This document shows positions 10,913 through 20,222 of a DNA stretch of 64,000 nt, piece by piece (position 1 is the first letter of the stretch; each line of letters starts with the position of its first letter). This DNA comes from Aurantiacibacter sp. D1-12 (GTDB taxonomy: Bacteria; Pseudomonadota; Alphaproteobacteria; Sphingomonadales; Sphingomonadaceae), in NCBI RefSeq assembly GCF_028858515.1, contig NZ_JAPJZJ010000001.1:434001-498000 (forward strand), in the 5' to 3' direction. Made by a program: the position numbers and the translations under genes. Below the pieces are notes generated by a model. That model was not told where the DNA came from, did not search any database, and saw nothing but the letters and a program-made list of their open reading frames with translations.

Positions 10913-11731
10913 ATGTCGATACCCACACAGGTTCATGAAAGGCGGCAACGCGTTGATCGCCGCCGGAGTGAGCCACATCCGATAACCGAAGACCTTGCCG
11001 ATGCGATCACGGGTGACGTGGTCGAGCTGCTGTTTCAGCCGCAGTTTTGCGCCTACGAGGGCACTGTGACTGGGGCAGAGGCCTTGGTGCGGTGGGAGCA
11101 TCCCGATCACGGCATGTTGTCGGGTGATGCGCTGGTGGCGATCTCACAAAGCGGCGGAATCGCGCGGCGCCTGTCCCGCCACATTGCGCGCAAGGCTTTT
11201 GCCGAGGCGCGGTTGTGGCCGGATCACCTGCGGCTGTCGCTCAATGTCACTGCAATGGATTTGTTTGATCGCACGTTTGGCGAAGAACTGCTCCAGATGC
11301 TGGGGGATAGCGGCTTTCCGGCGGAGCGCCTGACGCTGGAAATTACCGAGCAGGCATTGGTGGCAGACCTCGACCGATCGGCGGCGAAGCTGGAAAAGCT
11401 GGCCGAGCACGGCATCCGTATCGCGCTCGATGATTTCGGGGCAGGGTTCTGCAACTTTCGCTATCTCAAGGTGCTGCCACTGCATTCGCTCAAGCTCGAT
11501 CGCTCCATGATAGAGGGCATCGTGCAGGATCCGCGTGACTTGGCGGTTCTGCGGGCAATTGTGGCAATGGCCCGCGCGCTGGAGCTGCAGGTGATTGCAG
11601 AGGGCATCGAGACAGAGGAACAGCGCGGCACGGTCGTGCGCGAAGGGTGCCGCATGTGGCAGGGTTTTCTGGGCGGGAAACCTGTCCCCGCCCACGAGTT
11701 CGCCAAAGGTTCGGCGTTCTCCTTCGAGTAG
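10913..11731 (+). CDS. Stand-alone EAL-domain cyclic-di-GMP phosphodiesterase
   Basis: This is a 272-residue soluble protein made almost entirely of one EAL domain (about 30-260), which hydrolyses cyclic di-GMP to pGpG. The catalytic set appears complete: E-A-L at 56-58, Asn111, Glu143 (LEITE), Asp173-Asp174 (ALDDFGAGF), Lys194, Glu230 (AEGIET) and Gln250. It is therefore probably active. There is no GGDEF, PAS, receiver or membrane segment; the first 30 residues are short and basic (RRQRVDRRR). The loop after DDFG reads AGFCNF rather than the common TGYSSL. It faces nadK divergently and converges with the S9 peptidase gene (15-bp gap). Confidence 0.93.
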   Translation: MSIPTQVHERRQRVDRRRSEPHPITEDLADAITGDVVELLFQPQFCAYEGTVTGAEALVRWEHPDHGMLSGDALVAISQSGGIARRLSRHIARKAFAEARLWPDHLRLSLNVTAMDLFDRTFGEELLQMLGDSGFPAERLTLEITEQALVADLDRSAAKLEKLAEHGIRIALDDFGAGFCNFRYLKVLPLHSLKLDRSMIEGIVQDPRDLAVLRAIVAMARALELQVIAEGIETEEQRGTVVREGCRMWQGFLGGKPVPAHEFAKGSAFSFE

Positions 11732-11746
11732 ACGTTTCGAAAGACT

Positions 11747-14152
11747 TTATTCCGCAGGTGCCTCCGCATCGCGGACGTGTGTGCCGAACCAGTCGATCAT
11801 TTCGGCGAGCGTATGCAGCACGCTTTCGCGGCCGCGATAGCCGTGGCTTTCGTGTGGCAGCATCACCAGACGCGCGGTGCCACCGGTTCCGCGGATCGCA
11901 GCAAACATGCGCTCTGACTGCTGCGGGAAAGTGCCCGAATTGTTGTCGTTATCACCGTGGATCAGCAGCATCGGCTCGTTGATCTGGTCGGCTGCCATGA
12001 AGGGGGAGAGCATGTAATATGTCTCCGGTGTTTCCCAGAAAATGCGGCGTTCCGACTGGAAGCCGAACGGTGTGAGCGTACGGTTGTAGGCCCCCGAACG
12101 TGCGATACCGGCGCGGAAGATGTCGCTTTGTGCAAGCAGGTGTGCGGTCATGAAGGCGCCATAGGAATGGCCGCCGACACCGACGCGGTAGCCGTCACCA
12201 AAGCCGCGTTCGACCGAGAAATCGACCGCAGCCTGGGCGCTGGAGACGATCTGCTCGATGAAAGTATCGTTTACCGTTTCAGGGTCGTCGCCGATCACCG
12301 GCATCGCCGCATTGTCCAGCACCGCATAGCCCTGCGTCAGGAAGAACAGGTGCGAATAGCCACCGATGCGGGTGAAGCGGTAGGGGCTATCACGGTTCTG
12401 CGAGGCTGTTGCCGCATTGTTGAATTCACGCGGGTATGCCCACACGACCAGCGGCAGTCTGTCGCCTTCCTGATAGTCTGGCGGCAGGTAGAGCGTTGCG
12501 GTGAGTTCGGTTCCGTCAGCGCGGGTGTAGGTCACGAGTTCGCGGCTGATGCCGGTTAGTTCGGGGTGCGGATCGGGGAAGTCGGTGAGCGCGGTCACCG
12601 TGTCGCCATCGCGAAGACGGAAATTCCCCGGATTGGTCGGGCTCTGGAAATAGGTGATAAAACTGCTTCCGTCGGCGTCCAGCACGGCCGAAATGCTTTC
12701 CAGCTCCTCGGTATTGTTCCGCCAGATCTCTTCGGTTTCCAGCGTGCCGAGGTCAAACCGCCGCAGGAAGGGCCGCAAGCCCTCCGGCGTAGCGCCCGAG
12801 CCGGAAAGGAGCAGTGTGCTGCCATCGAAGCGCGCGACGCCGAAGCCGGCATCGGTGGTGGTCATCACCGGCGAGCCCGGATCACCATAAGCGTCCTGGA
12901 CATTGCGCAGGATCAGCTCGCGCGAGCCGTTTCCACCCGTCACATCGATTTGTGAAATGCGCAGTTCGCGGCTGTCGCGGTCATAATCGTAGGCAAGCAC
13001 GTCGTCCGTGCCTTCCATCCCCATGAAGCCGGAAAAGCGATCCTCGAATGTCGCGATCTGCGTCGGCTCTCCGGTGAAGGGAGCAGTAAGGCCGAACATT
13101 GCATCGCGCACATCGGTCTCGACGCGCGGATCGCCGCCGTCCTGGGCTTCCGCCCAGACGAGCAACGCAGGCTCGGTCGGATGCCAGATGATGCTGCGGC
13201 GACCTGTTGGCACCCCTTGCACGGGCAAGTTATCCGCCAGCGGTTGCTCCGCAACTGTCGTGATTGCATTGCCCGATGCGTCCGTCACTACAGACGTCAG
13301 CGGGAAGCGCGAGTAAGGCACCTGATAGCTGTATGGCTGCTCGAGATATTCGGACAGGATATACTCCCCGTTCGGCGAAGCAGCGAAGTAGGTGTACATG
13401 CGCGGCTCGCCCAGCACTTCGCGCGTGCCGCTGTCCAGATCAAACGCGACAGGCTGGCTGGTGCCCATCCATGTGAACATCGCCTCGTCATGCGGATCTT
13501 CGAGCAGGTCCTGATAGGTGCGCGTCTGCGCCTCTTCACCGCCGCTCGCGTCCTGGATGGCAGGGCCAGCAGGGGTGAGCGACTCTTGCGGCATCGGCCC
13601 GCGGTTCTCTGGGATCACGAGTGCCAGCAGGCGCCCGTCTGGCATCCAGCGCGGCCCCTGGAAGATCGGGTTGATCCCGCGTTCAAGCACCGTAGTCGCA
13701 TTACCCGTCGCGGTGTCGAGCACCATCAGCGCCATGCCGTCTGCATAGGTGTTGGTGAAAGCAACGCGCGAGCCATCAGGCGACCAGGCGAGGTCTGACA
13801 CGTCCGCCTCTGCCGGCAACGCTACGCGTCGCTCGTTCGCGCCGTCCACATCGCGAACGACCATGCCGACAAAGGCGCGCGTGCCATGCCGATCGTTGAT
13901 TGAGCTATCGAGCCGCAGACCCGCCAGCTTCTCCATCGGTCGCGCGAGATCCGCCACCGGCGGCAGGCTCTCGCGCTCCAGCAGCAGCATCACGTCACCA
14001 TCGGGCGATACCGAAACCGCAGGCGAGGGCGGGCGCGTAACGATATCGGTAATCTCTGCGGGTGGCTCCTGATACCCGTCCTGCGCAAAGGCAGGCGTGG
14101 CGAGTGGCACGGCAAGAGCAATGCCGATAGCGGTGGTGAGCAAATAGCGCAT
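11747..14152 (-). CDS. S9-family serine peptidase, glutamyl-endopeptidase-like, exported
   Basis: The ATG at 14152 follows an AAAGGAGAGG site and gives a 801-residue protein with a clear signal peptide (cleavage after PAFA). The N-terminal two thirds are a beta-propeller-like region. The C-terminal alpha/beta-hydrolase domain has GGHSYGAF (Ser663), HGDNDNN (Asp736) and HESHG (His770) as catalytic triad. The segments around these residues, including SGAYNRTLTPFG and LLIHGDNDNNSGT, closely recall plant chloroplast glutamyl endopeptidase (CGEP) from memory. It could therefore cleave after Glu. An upstream extension of the frame to 14206 lacks a signal peptide and is unlikely. It is probably periplasmic. 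Confidence 0.92.
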   Translation of the reverse strand: MRYLLTTAIGIALAVPLATPAFAQDGYQEPPAEITDIVTRPPSPAVSVSPDGDVMLLLERESLPPVADLARPMEKLAGLRLDSSINDRHGTRAFVGMVVRDVDGANERRVALPAEADVSDLAWSPDGSRVAFTNTYADGMALMVLDTATGNATTVLERGINPIFQGPRWMPDGRLLALVIPENRGPMPQESLTPAGPAIQDASGGEEAQTRTYQDLLEDPHDEAMFTWMGTSQPVAFDLDSGTREVLGEPRMYTYFAASPNGEYILSEYLEQPYSYQVPYSRFPLTSVVTDASGNAITTVAEQPLADNLPVQGVPTGRRSIIWHPTEPALLVWAEAQDGGDPRVETDVRDAMFGLTAPFTGEPTQIATFEDRFSGFMGMEGTDDVLAYDYDRDSRELRISQIDVTGGNGSRELILRNVQDAYGDPGSPVMTTTDAGFGVARFDGSTLLLSGSGATPEGLRPFLRRFDLGTLETEEIWRNNTEELESISAVLDADGSSFITYFQSPTNPGNFRLRDGDTVTALTDFPDPHPELTGISRELVTYTRADGTELTATLYLPPDYQEGDRLPLVVWAYPREFNNAATASQNRDSPYRFTRIGGYSHLFFLTQGYAVLDNAAMPVIGDDPETVNDTFIEQIVSSAQAAVDFSVERGFGDGYRVGVGGHSYGAFMTAHLLAQSDIFRAGIARSGAYNRTLTPFGFQSERRIFWETPETYYMLSPFMAADQINEPMLLIHGDNDNNSGTFPQQSERMFAAIRGTGGTARLVMLPHESHGYRGRESVLHTLAEMIDWFGTHVRDAEAPAE

Positions 14153-14222
14153 GGGTGAGTCCTCTCCTTTGGCGCGGAGTAAATCGCGAAAGGAGAGGAA
14201 ATACAACCCGCTGCTTTGGGCT

Positions 14223-17200
14223 CTATGCCGCTTTCTTCTTCGCCCGCTTCACAATGCCCGAGAGGCCCTTGGTGAGCTGGAACAATCCGTTCAAGCGGCT
14301 TTCTGGATCGCCCCACGCACGGTTGATCACCAGCTTCATGTCGGGCCGCAACTTTGCGGTACCTTTCAAGCGATCGACATAGGCGATCAGACCGACCGGG
14401 TCGGGGAAGTCATCCCTGTGGAAGGTGACAAGTGTGCCGCGCGCGCCCACTTCGATCTTGGCGATGTTAGCCTCGACAGCCTGCCCCTTGATCGTGATCA
14501 GGCGCAGCAGGTTCTTGGTCGGTTGCGGTAGCTCGCCAAAGCGGTCGATCATTTCGGCGGCAAGACTCTCGATTTCTGCCTCGCCATCGGCCTGGTTGAG
14601 GCGGCGGTATAGCGCCATGCGCACTGCCAAGTCCGGCACGTACTCTTCTGGGATCATGATCGGCGCATCGACGGTGATTTGCGGGCTGAGGCCGGTCGAA
14701 TCCGCCTCAAGCCCCGCATCGCCAGCCTTGGCCGCCATGATCGCGTCCTCCAACATCGACTGATACAATTCGAACCCGACTTCGCGGATATGGCCGCTCT
14801 GTTCGTCACCCAACAGGTTGCCCGCACCGCGAATGTCGAGATCGTGGCTGGCAAGCTGGAAGCCCGCACCAAGACTATCGAGATCGCCGAGCACCTTGAG
14901 TCGCTTTTCGGCGACTTCGCTCAGCTGACTGTCTGCTGGTGTCGTAAGGTAAGCATAGGCACGGATCTTGGACCGTCCCACGCGCCCGCGCAGCTGGTAA
15001 AGCTGGGCAAGGCCGAAGCGGTCCGCGCGGTGGATAATGATGGTATTGGCGGAAGGCAGATCGAGGCCGCTTTCGACGATGGTCGTGCTTAGCAGCACCT
15101 CGTATTTGCCCTCGTAGAAGGCGCTCATCCGCTCTTCGATTTCACCTGCGCTCATCTGCCCGTGGGCAAAGACGAATTTCACTTCCGGCACATATTCGCG
15201 CAGCCACTCGATGACCGGCTCCATGTCCGAAATGCGCGGCACGACGATAAAGCTCTGCCCGCCGCGGTGGTGTTCGCGCAGCAGCGCCTCGCGCACCACC
15301 ATGTCGTCCCATTCCATCACATAAGTGCGCACCGCGAGGCGATCGACGGGCGGCGTCTTGATCGTTGAAAGTTCGCGCAGGCCCGTCATCGCCATTTGCA
15401 GCGTGCGTGGGATTGGCGTTGCGGTGAGCGTCAGCACATGCACGTCGGCGCGAAGCTGCTTCAGCTTTTCCTTGTGGGTGACGCCAAAGCGCTGCTCCTC
15501 GTCCACGATCACCAGACCAAGGTTCTTGAACTGCGTGTTCTTGCTGAGGATGGCATGGGTGCCGATCACGATATCGATATCGCCGCTTTCGAGCCCTTCG
15601 CGTGTTTCCTTCATCTCGTTCTGAGGCACAAGGCGGGAGAGGCGACCGATTTTGAGCGGGAAGCCGGCGAAACGCTCGGTGAAGTTCTGGAAGTGCTGGC
15701 GTGCGAGCAAGGTAGTGGGGGCGACCATTGCCACCTGCTGGCCATTCATTGCTGCGACAAAGGCAGCCCGCAGGGCAACCTCGGTCTTGCCGAATCCGAC
15801 ATCGCCGCAGACGAGCCGGTCCATCGGGCGGCCGCTTTCCAGATCGCGCAGCACGTCGGCAATTGCGGCTTCCTGATCCTCGGTTTCCTCGTATTGGAAG
15901 CGGTCGAGGAACTGGTTGTAGCTCGCTTCGTCCGCCGTCAGCACCGGGGCCTTGCGCAGGGCACGGGCGGCGGCGACTTTCATAAGCTCGCCTGCAATGG
16001 CACGGATACGCTCTTTCAACTTCGCGCGGCGCTTCTGCCATGCTTCGCCGCCGAGCCGATCCAGCGGGACGGTCTCTTCGGACGAGCCATAGCGGCTGAG
16101 GACCTCGAGGTTCTCCACCGGGATGTAGAGTTTATCGCCGCCCCGGTACTCCAGCATCACGCAGTCATGCTTGCTCTTGCCGACCGAAATCGGCTCCAAC
16201 CCGATGTATTTGCCGATCCCGTGATCCACGTGGACGACCAGATCGCCGCGCGCCAATGCCTGCAGTTCTGCGAGGAAGGCGTCGGCATCCTTCTTGCGCT
16301 TCTTGCGGCGGACAAGGCGATCGCCCAGCAGGTCCTGCTCGGTGATTAGCTCCAGCTCGTCATTGGCGAAACCGGTGTCGAGCGGTAGCACCATTGCAGT
16401 GGGCTTGCCTTTGGCGGAGGACCCGAGGGCTTCCTGCCAAGTGTCGGCGGTGTCGATTTTGGTGCCAGCTTCCTCGATTATCGAGGTGATGCGACTCAGC
16501 GAGCCCTTGGTGTAGGCTGCCAGAAGTGGTCGCTTGCCCGCTTTGCCCAGAGGGGTGAAATGCTTCGCCACCGCCTCATAGACATTGGTGTTCTGCGATC
16601 GCTCGGGCGTAAAATCGCGCGCGGACTTGAAGCCGAAGTCGAGCACCGTGTCGCTCTCCGGCTCGGCGAAGATCGAGGCGCGGTGGATGGGCTTGGCGGT
16701 CAGCGCGTCCTTGAACTCGCCCTCGGTCAGGTAGAGTGTTTCGGGATCGATCGGACGATAGCTGCCGCGCGATTGCCCAGCCACTTCGCTGCGCTGCTTG
16801 CGATAGTCGGCGATGTCGGAAAGGCGCTCTTCCACCGCAGTCATTGCGCCTGCATCGATCACATAGACCGCATCCTTGCCCAAGTGATCGAACAACGTCG
16901 CCATCCGGTCCTCGAACATGGGCAGCCAGTGTTCCATGCCCGCGAGGCGTCGCCCGTCGCTCACAGCTTCGTAGAGCGGGTCCTGTGTGGCATCGGCACC
17001 AAAAGTCTCGCGATAGCGGCTGCGGAAGCGCTTGATGCTGTCTTCGTCGAGCAGCGCCTCGCTCGCCGGGAGTAGCAAATGGCTGTCCATCGTCGTGGTG
17101 GTGCGCTGAGTGCTGGGATCGAACAGGCGCAGGCTCTCCAGCTCATCCCCGAAGAAATCGAGCCGCAGCCCGCCTTCCAGCCCACTTGGATAAATATCGA

Positions 17201-17705
17201 CGATGGAGCCGCGCATCGCGAACTCGCCGGTGTCCACCACCGTATCAACGCGGGTGTAGCCCTGCTTACGCAGCAGGTTCGCGAGGCTCTTATGCCCGAT
17301 GCTCACGCCGGGTTTGAACTCGCGCACCGCTTCGCGAATGCGGAAAGGGGTGAGGACGCGCTGGAGCAGGGCATTGACCGTGGTGACGACCAGCTGGCTG
17401 CCCGGCTTGGTCGTCTGCATCCGGTGGAGTGCTGCCAGGCGCGCCGCGCTGACCGACATGGCCGGGCTTGCACGGTCATATGGCAGGCAGTCCCACGCGG
17501 GGAATTCGATCACTTCCAGCTCGGGCGCGAAGAAATGCGCTGCATCCACCGTGGCCCGCATCGCCGCATCATCAGGCGCGATAAACACCGCTGGAGCCTT
17601 CGCCGCGCGCGCGATGTCGGCCATCACCAACGGCTGCGCCCCGCGCGCAACCTGGGCGAGGGTGAGCGGCTGTTCGGCTTTCAGGATACGGGCAATATCG
17701 GGCAT
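14223..17705 (-). CDS. mfd: Transcription-repair coupling factor Mfd
   Basis: Mfd displaces RNA polymerase stalled at DNA lesions and recruits UvrA for nucleotide excision repair. The 1160-residue protein shows the full layout. There is a UvrB-like N-terminal region, a CarD-like RNA-polymerase-interaction domain (about 480-580, with HVDHGIGKYIGL), and a RecG-like translocase with Walker A GDVGFGKT (near 635-642) and DEEQRFG (near 735). The conserved TRG segment LYQLRGRVGRS and a C-terminal TRCF domain follow. The downstream neighbour is the convergent-side S9 gene; upstream is sdhE on the same strand, 76 bp away. Confidence 0.97.
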   Translation of the reverse strand: MPDIARILKAEQPLTLAQVARGAQPLVMADIARAAKAPAVFIAPDDAAMRATVDAAHFFAPELEVIEFPAWDCLPYDRASPAMSVSAARLAALHRMQTTKPGSQLVVTTVNALLQRVLTPFRIREAVREFKPGVSIGHKSLANLLRKQGYTRVDTVVDTGEFAMRGSIVDIYPSGLEGGLRLDFFGDELESLRLFDPSTQRTTTTMDSHLLLPASEALLDEDSIKRFRSRYRETFGADATQDPLYEAVSDGRRLAGMEHWLPMFEDRMATLFDHLGKDAVYVIDAGAMTAVEERLSDIADYRKQRSEVAGQSRGSYRPIDPETLYLTEGEFKDALTAKPIHRASIFAEPESDTVLDFGFKSARDFTPERSQNTNVYEAVAKHFTPLGKAGKRPLLAAYTKGSLSRITSIIEEAGTKIDTADTWQEALGSSAKGKPTAMVLPLDTGFANDELELITEQDLLGDRLVRRKKRKKDADAFLAELQALARGDLVVHVDHGIGKYIGLEPISVGKSKHDCVMLEYRGGDKLYIPVENLEVLSRYGSSEETVPLDRLGGEAWQKRRAKLKERIRAIAGELMKVAAARALRKAPVLTADEASYNQFLDRFQYEETEDQEAAIADVLRDLESGRPMDRLVCGDVGFGKTEVALRAAFVAAMNGQQVAMVAPTTLLARQHFQNFTERFAGFPLKIGRLSRLVPQNEMKETREGLESGDIDIVIGTHAILSKNTQFKNLGLVIVDEEQRFGVTHKEKLKQLRADVHVLTLTATPIPRTLQMAMTGLRELSTIKTPPVDRLAVRTYVMEWDDMVVREALLREHHRGGQSFIVVPRISDMEPVIEWLREYVPEVKFVFAHGQMSAGEIEERMSAFYEGKYEVLLSTTIVESGLDLPSANTIIIHRADRFGLAQLYQLRGRVGRSKIRAYAYLTTPADSQLSEVAEKRLKVLGDLDSLGAGFQLASHDLDIRGAGNLLGDEQSGHIREVGFELYQSMLEDAIMAAKAGDAGLEADSTGLSPQITVDAPIMIPEEYVPDLAVRMALYRRLNQADGEAEIESLAAEMIDRFGELPQPTKNLLRLITIKGQAVEANIAKIEVGARGTLVTFHRDDFPDPVGLIAYVDRLKGTAKLRPDMKLVINRAWGDPESRLNGLFQLTKGLSGIVKRAKKKAA

Positions 17706-17781
17706 CGTGGACTCAACTGTTGCACACGCAAAGAAGCCCCCAGCTCATTCGAGATGGGGGTGCGGCTGTGTTTCGTGTGGT

Positions 17782-18051
17782 CTAAATGCGCACGTAATCG
17801 AGCTTTAGCAAGGCATCCATTTGGGCGCCCTGCATTTCCGCCGGCACTTCCTGTGTACCCATGGTCCATGCAAGCACGTCCGGGTCCTCAAAGGTCAGCA
17901 GCTTTTCGAACCACGCGAGTTCCTCTTCGGACCAGTCGGCATGATAGGTGTCGAAGAAGCAGCCGAAGGTATAGTCCGCTTCCCGCGTGCCGCGATGCCA
18001 TGCGCGGAATTTGGCCTTGGCGAGACGTGTTGAAAGGTCGGTGGAAGTCAT
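17782..18051 (-). CDS. sdhE: FAD assembly factor SdhE (succinate dehydrogenase assembly factor 2 family)
   Basis: SdhE helps attach FAD covalently to SdhA. The 89-residue product has the family RGxxE motif (RGTRE) near residue 20, the DxxFG-like FDTYHADWSEEEL stretch and the usual small size. I chose the ATG at 18051 because AGGAGG precedes it by about 7 bases; an upstream in-frame extension of nine residues looks artefactual. It lies between mfd and recG with divergent transcription towards recG (46 bp between start codons). The position between two repair helicases looks like chance gene order, not function. Confidence 0.92.
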   Translation of the reverse strand: MTSTDLSTRLAKAKFRAWHRGTREADYTFGCFFDTYHADWSEEELAWFEKLLTFEDPDVLAWTMGTQEVPAEMQGAQMDALLKLDYVRI

Positions 18052-18097
18052 GCGGTGCCTCCTACCGCCGCGCGGCACGATGGGCTAGAGGCAATCC

Positions 18098-20167
18098 ATG
18101 CGCCCCGATGCTCTCAACCCCCTGTTTGCCGAGATCGAAACGCTCGATGGTGTCGGTCCGAAGCTGAAGAAGCCGCTGGAGCGCCTTGGTCTTAGCCGGG
18201 TGCGGGACGTTCTTTACCACTTGCCCGAACGCTTCGTGACGCGGCGGGCGGTTAAGGATCTCGATGAAGCGGGCGTGGGAGAGCAGATCCTCGTTCCACT
18301 TACCGTTGTCGAGCATCGATCCCCTCGCAATCCGGGCCGCGGACCGTACAGGGTGCTGGCGCAGGATGTGCTCGGCAATATCTGCGCGCTGACCTATTTC
18401 GGGCGGGCGAGTTACACCGCGAAGAAGCAATTGCCGGTGGGTGAGACACGCTGGGTCGCGGGGCGGCTCGACCAGTACGACCAGACTTTGCAGATCGTGC
18501 ATCCCGATCATGTTGCGGAGAAAAGCGCCGATGCGATGGGAAAGATGGTGGAGCCGATTTACCGCCTTGCCGAGGGGCTGACCCAGCCGCGTATTGGCAG
18601 TTTTGCCGAGCAGAGCATTTCCAAGGCGCCCGAACTGCCCGAATGGATCGAGCCAAAGACCTTCGACCGCGAAGGCTGGCCCAGCTGGCGCGATGCGATT
18701 GCGCTCGCGCACAAAGGCGAAAACGGCAAGGCGCGAGATCGTCTCGCTTATGACGAGTTGTTCGCCAATGCCCTCGCGCTGATGCTGGTGCGCCAGCAGA
18801 ACCGTGCGCGCAAAGGGCAGGCCTTGCAAGGTGACGGACACTTGCGGGACAAGCTGCAACTGCCGTTTCCGCTGACCGGAGCGCAACGGCGCTCGATAGA
18901 CGAGATTACGGGCGACATGGCGCAGCCGAGCCCGATGCTCCGCTTGCTGCAGGGCGATGTTGGTGCGGGCAAGACCGTGGTGGCACTCGAGGCGATGCTG
19001 GCGGCTGTGGAGGCGGGGGCGCAGGCCGCGCTGCTCGCGCCCACCGAACTGCTCGCACGACAGCATTTCGAGACTCTGCGCGCGATGGCCAAACCCACCG
19101 GCGTCGAGATCGCCATCCTGACGGGCCGCGACAAGGGCAAGGCACGCGAGTCTATCCTGATGGGACTGCTCGACGGGAGCATCCAGATTGTCGTCGGCAC
19201 CCATGCGATTTTTCAGGATACGGTGAGCTACAAGAACCTCGGCCTGGTGGTGATCGACGAGCAGCACCGCTTTGGTGTCTCGCAGCGGCTGATGCTGGCG
19301 CAAAAGGGCAAGGTCACTCCGCACACGCTGGCGATGACGGCAACCCCTATTCCGCGCACTCTGGTGCTCGCCAATCACGGGGAGATGGAGGTCAGCCGCC
19401 TCGATGAAATGCCGCCCGGTCGCCAACCGATCGACACCCGCGTCCTGCCGCTCGAGCGCCTCGACGAGATTGTCTCTGCCGTCGGTCGCCACGTTGAAAG
19501 CGGCCAGCAAGCCTACTGGGCCTGCCCGATGGTGCGCGACAGCGAAAGCATGGCCGACGATATCGCCGCCGCCGAAGCACGGTATGCGGCTTTGCGAGAG
19601 CGGTTTGGTGATGCGGTGGTGATGGTTCACGGCCAGCTCACGCCCGAACTGAAGGACGCCGCGATGGCCGATTTCGCTTCGGGCAAAGCCAAGCTCTTGG
19701 TGGCAACCACGGTGATCGAAGTCGGTGTCGATGTGCCCAACGCCACGCTGATGGTGATCGAACAGGCCGAACGCTTCGGTCTCGCCCAGCTCCACCAGCT
19801 GCGCGGACGCGTGGGGCGGGGCAGCGAGAAATCGACTTGCCTCCTTCTGCGAGGCAACGAACTCAGCGAAACCGGCAAGCAACGCCTCGCCCTGATGCGC
19901 GAGAGCCAGGACGGCTTCTACCTCGCCGAGGAAGACCTGCGCCTGCGTGGCGGCGGCGAACTGCTCGGAACGCGCCAATCGGGCGAGGAGGGCTTTAACA
20001 TCGCCAGCCTCGAACAGGTCACCAAATATATCGACATGGCCAATGCCGATGCAAAGCTGCTGGTCGAGCAGGAAGGTGGTTTAGATAGCGCACGTGGCGA
20101 AGCCGCGCGGCTCGTGCTGTACCTGCTCGAACGCGATTGGGGGGTTCAGACCCTACGGGGTGGGTAG
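18098..20167 (+). CDS. recG: ATP-dependent DNA helicase RecG
   Basis: RecG remodels stalled replication forks and branch-migrates Holliday junctions. The 689-residue protein has an N-terminal wedge/OB-fold region (about 1-180), Walker A GDVGAGKT (near 287-294), IDEQHRFG (near 386), TATPIPRTL, and the C-terminal helicase lobe ending in LHQLRGRVGRGS and the TRG motif region. Length and motif order are typical. It is transcribed divergently from sdhE and is followed 55 bp later by the DUF885 gene. Confidence 0.97.
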   Translation: MRPDALNPLFAEIETLDGVGPKLKKPLERLGLSRVRDVLYHLPERFVTRRAVKDLDEAGVGEQILVPLTVVEHRSPRNPGRGPYRVLAQDVLGNICALTYFGRASYTAKKQLPVGETRWVAGRLDQYDQTLQIVHPDHVAEKSADAMGKMVEPIYRLAEGLTQPRIGSFAEQSISKAPELPEWIEPKTFDREGWPSWRDAIALAHKGENGKARDRLAYDELFANALALMLVRQQNRARKGQALQGDGHLRDKLQLPFPLTGAQRRSIDEITGDMAQPSPMLRLLQGDVGAGKTVVALEAMLAAVEAGAQAALLAPTELLARQHFETLRAMAKPTGVEIAILTGRDKGKARESILMGLLDGSIQIVVGTHAIFQDTVSYKNLGLVVIDEQHRFGVSQRLMLAQKGKVTPHTLAMTATPIPRTLVLANHGEMEVSRLDEMPPGRQPIDTRVLPLERLDEIVSAVGRHVESGQQAYWACPMVRDSESMADDIAAAEARYAALRERFGDAVVMVHGQLTPELKDAAMADFASGKAKLLVATTVIEVGVDVPNATLMVIEQAERFGLAQLHQLRGRVGRGSEKSTCLLLRGNELSETGKQRLALMRESQDGFYLAEEDLRLRGGGELLGTRQSGEEGFNIASLEQVTKYIDMANADAKLLVEQEGGLDSARGEAARLVLYLLERDWGVQTLRGG

Positions 20168-20222
20168 ACTTCCCCGCCAACAGGCCTAGTCTCCCGCGAA
20201 ACCAGATTCCGGGAGAGACCAC

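Noticed and set aside
18062-19978. Open frame of over 600 codons on the minus strand across recG
   Set aside because: It is fully antisense to a gene with all RecG motifs, has no recognisable domain, and such mirror frames are common in GC-rich coding DNA.
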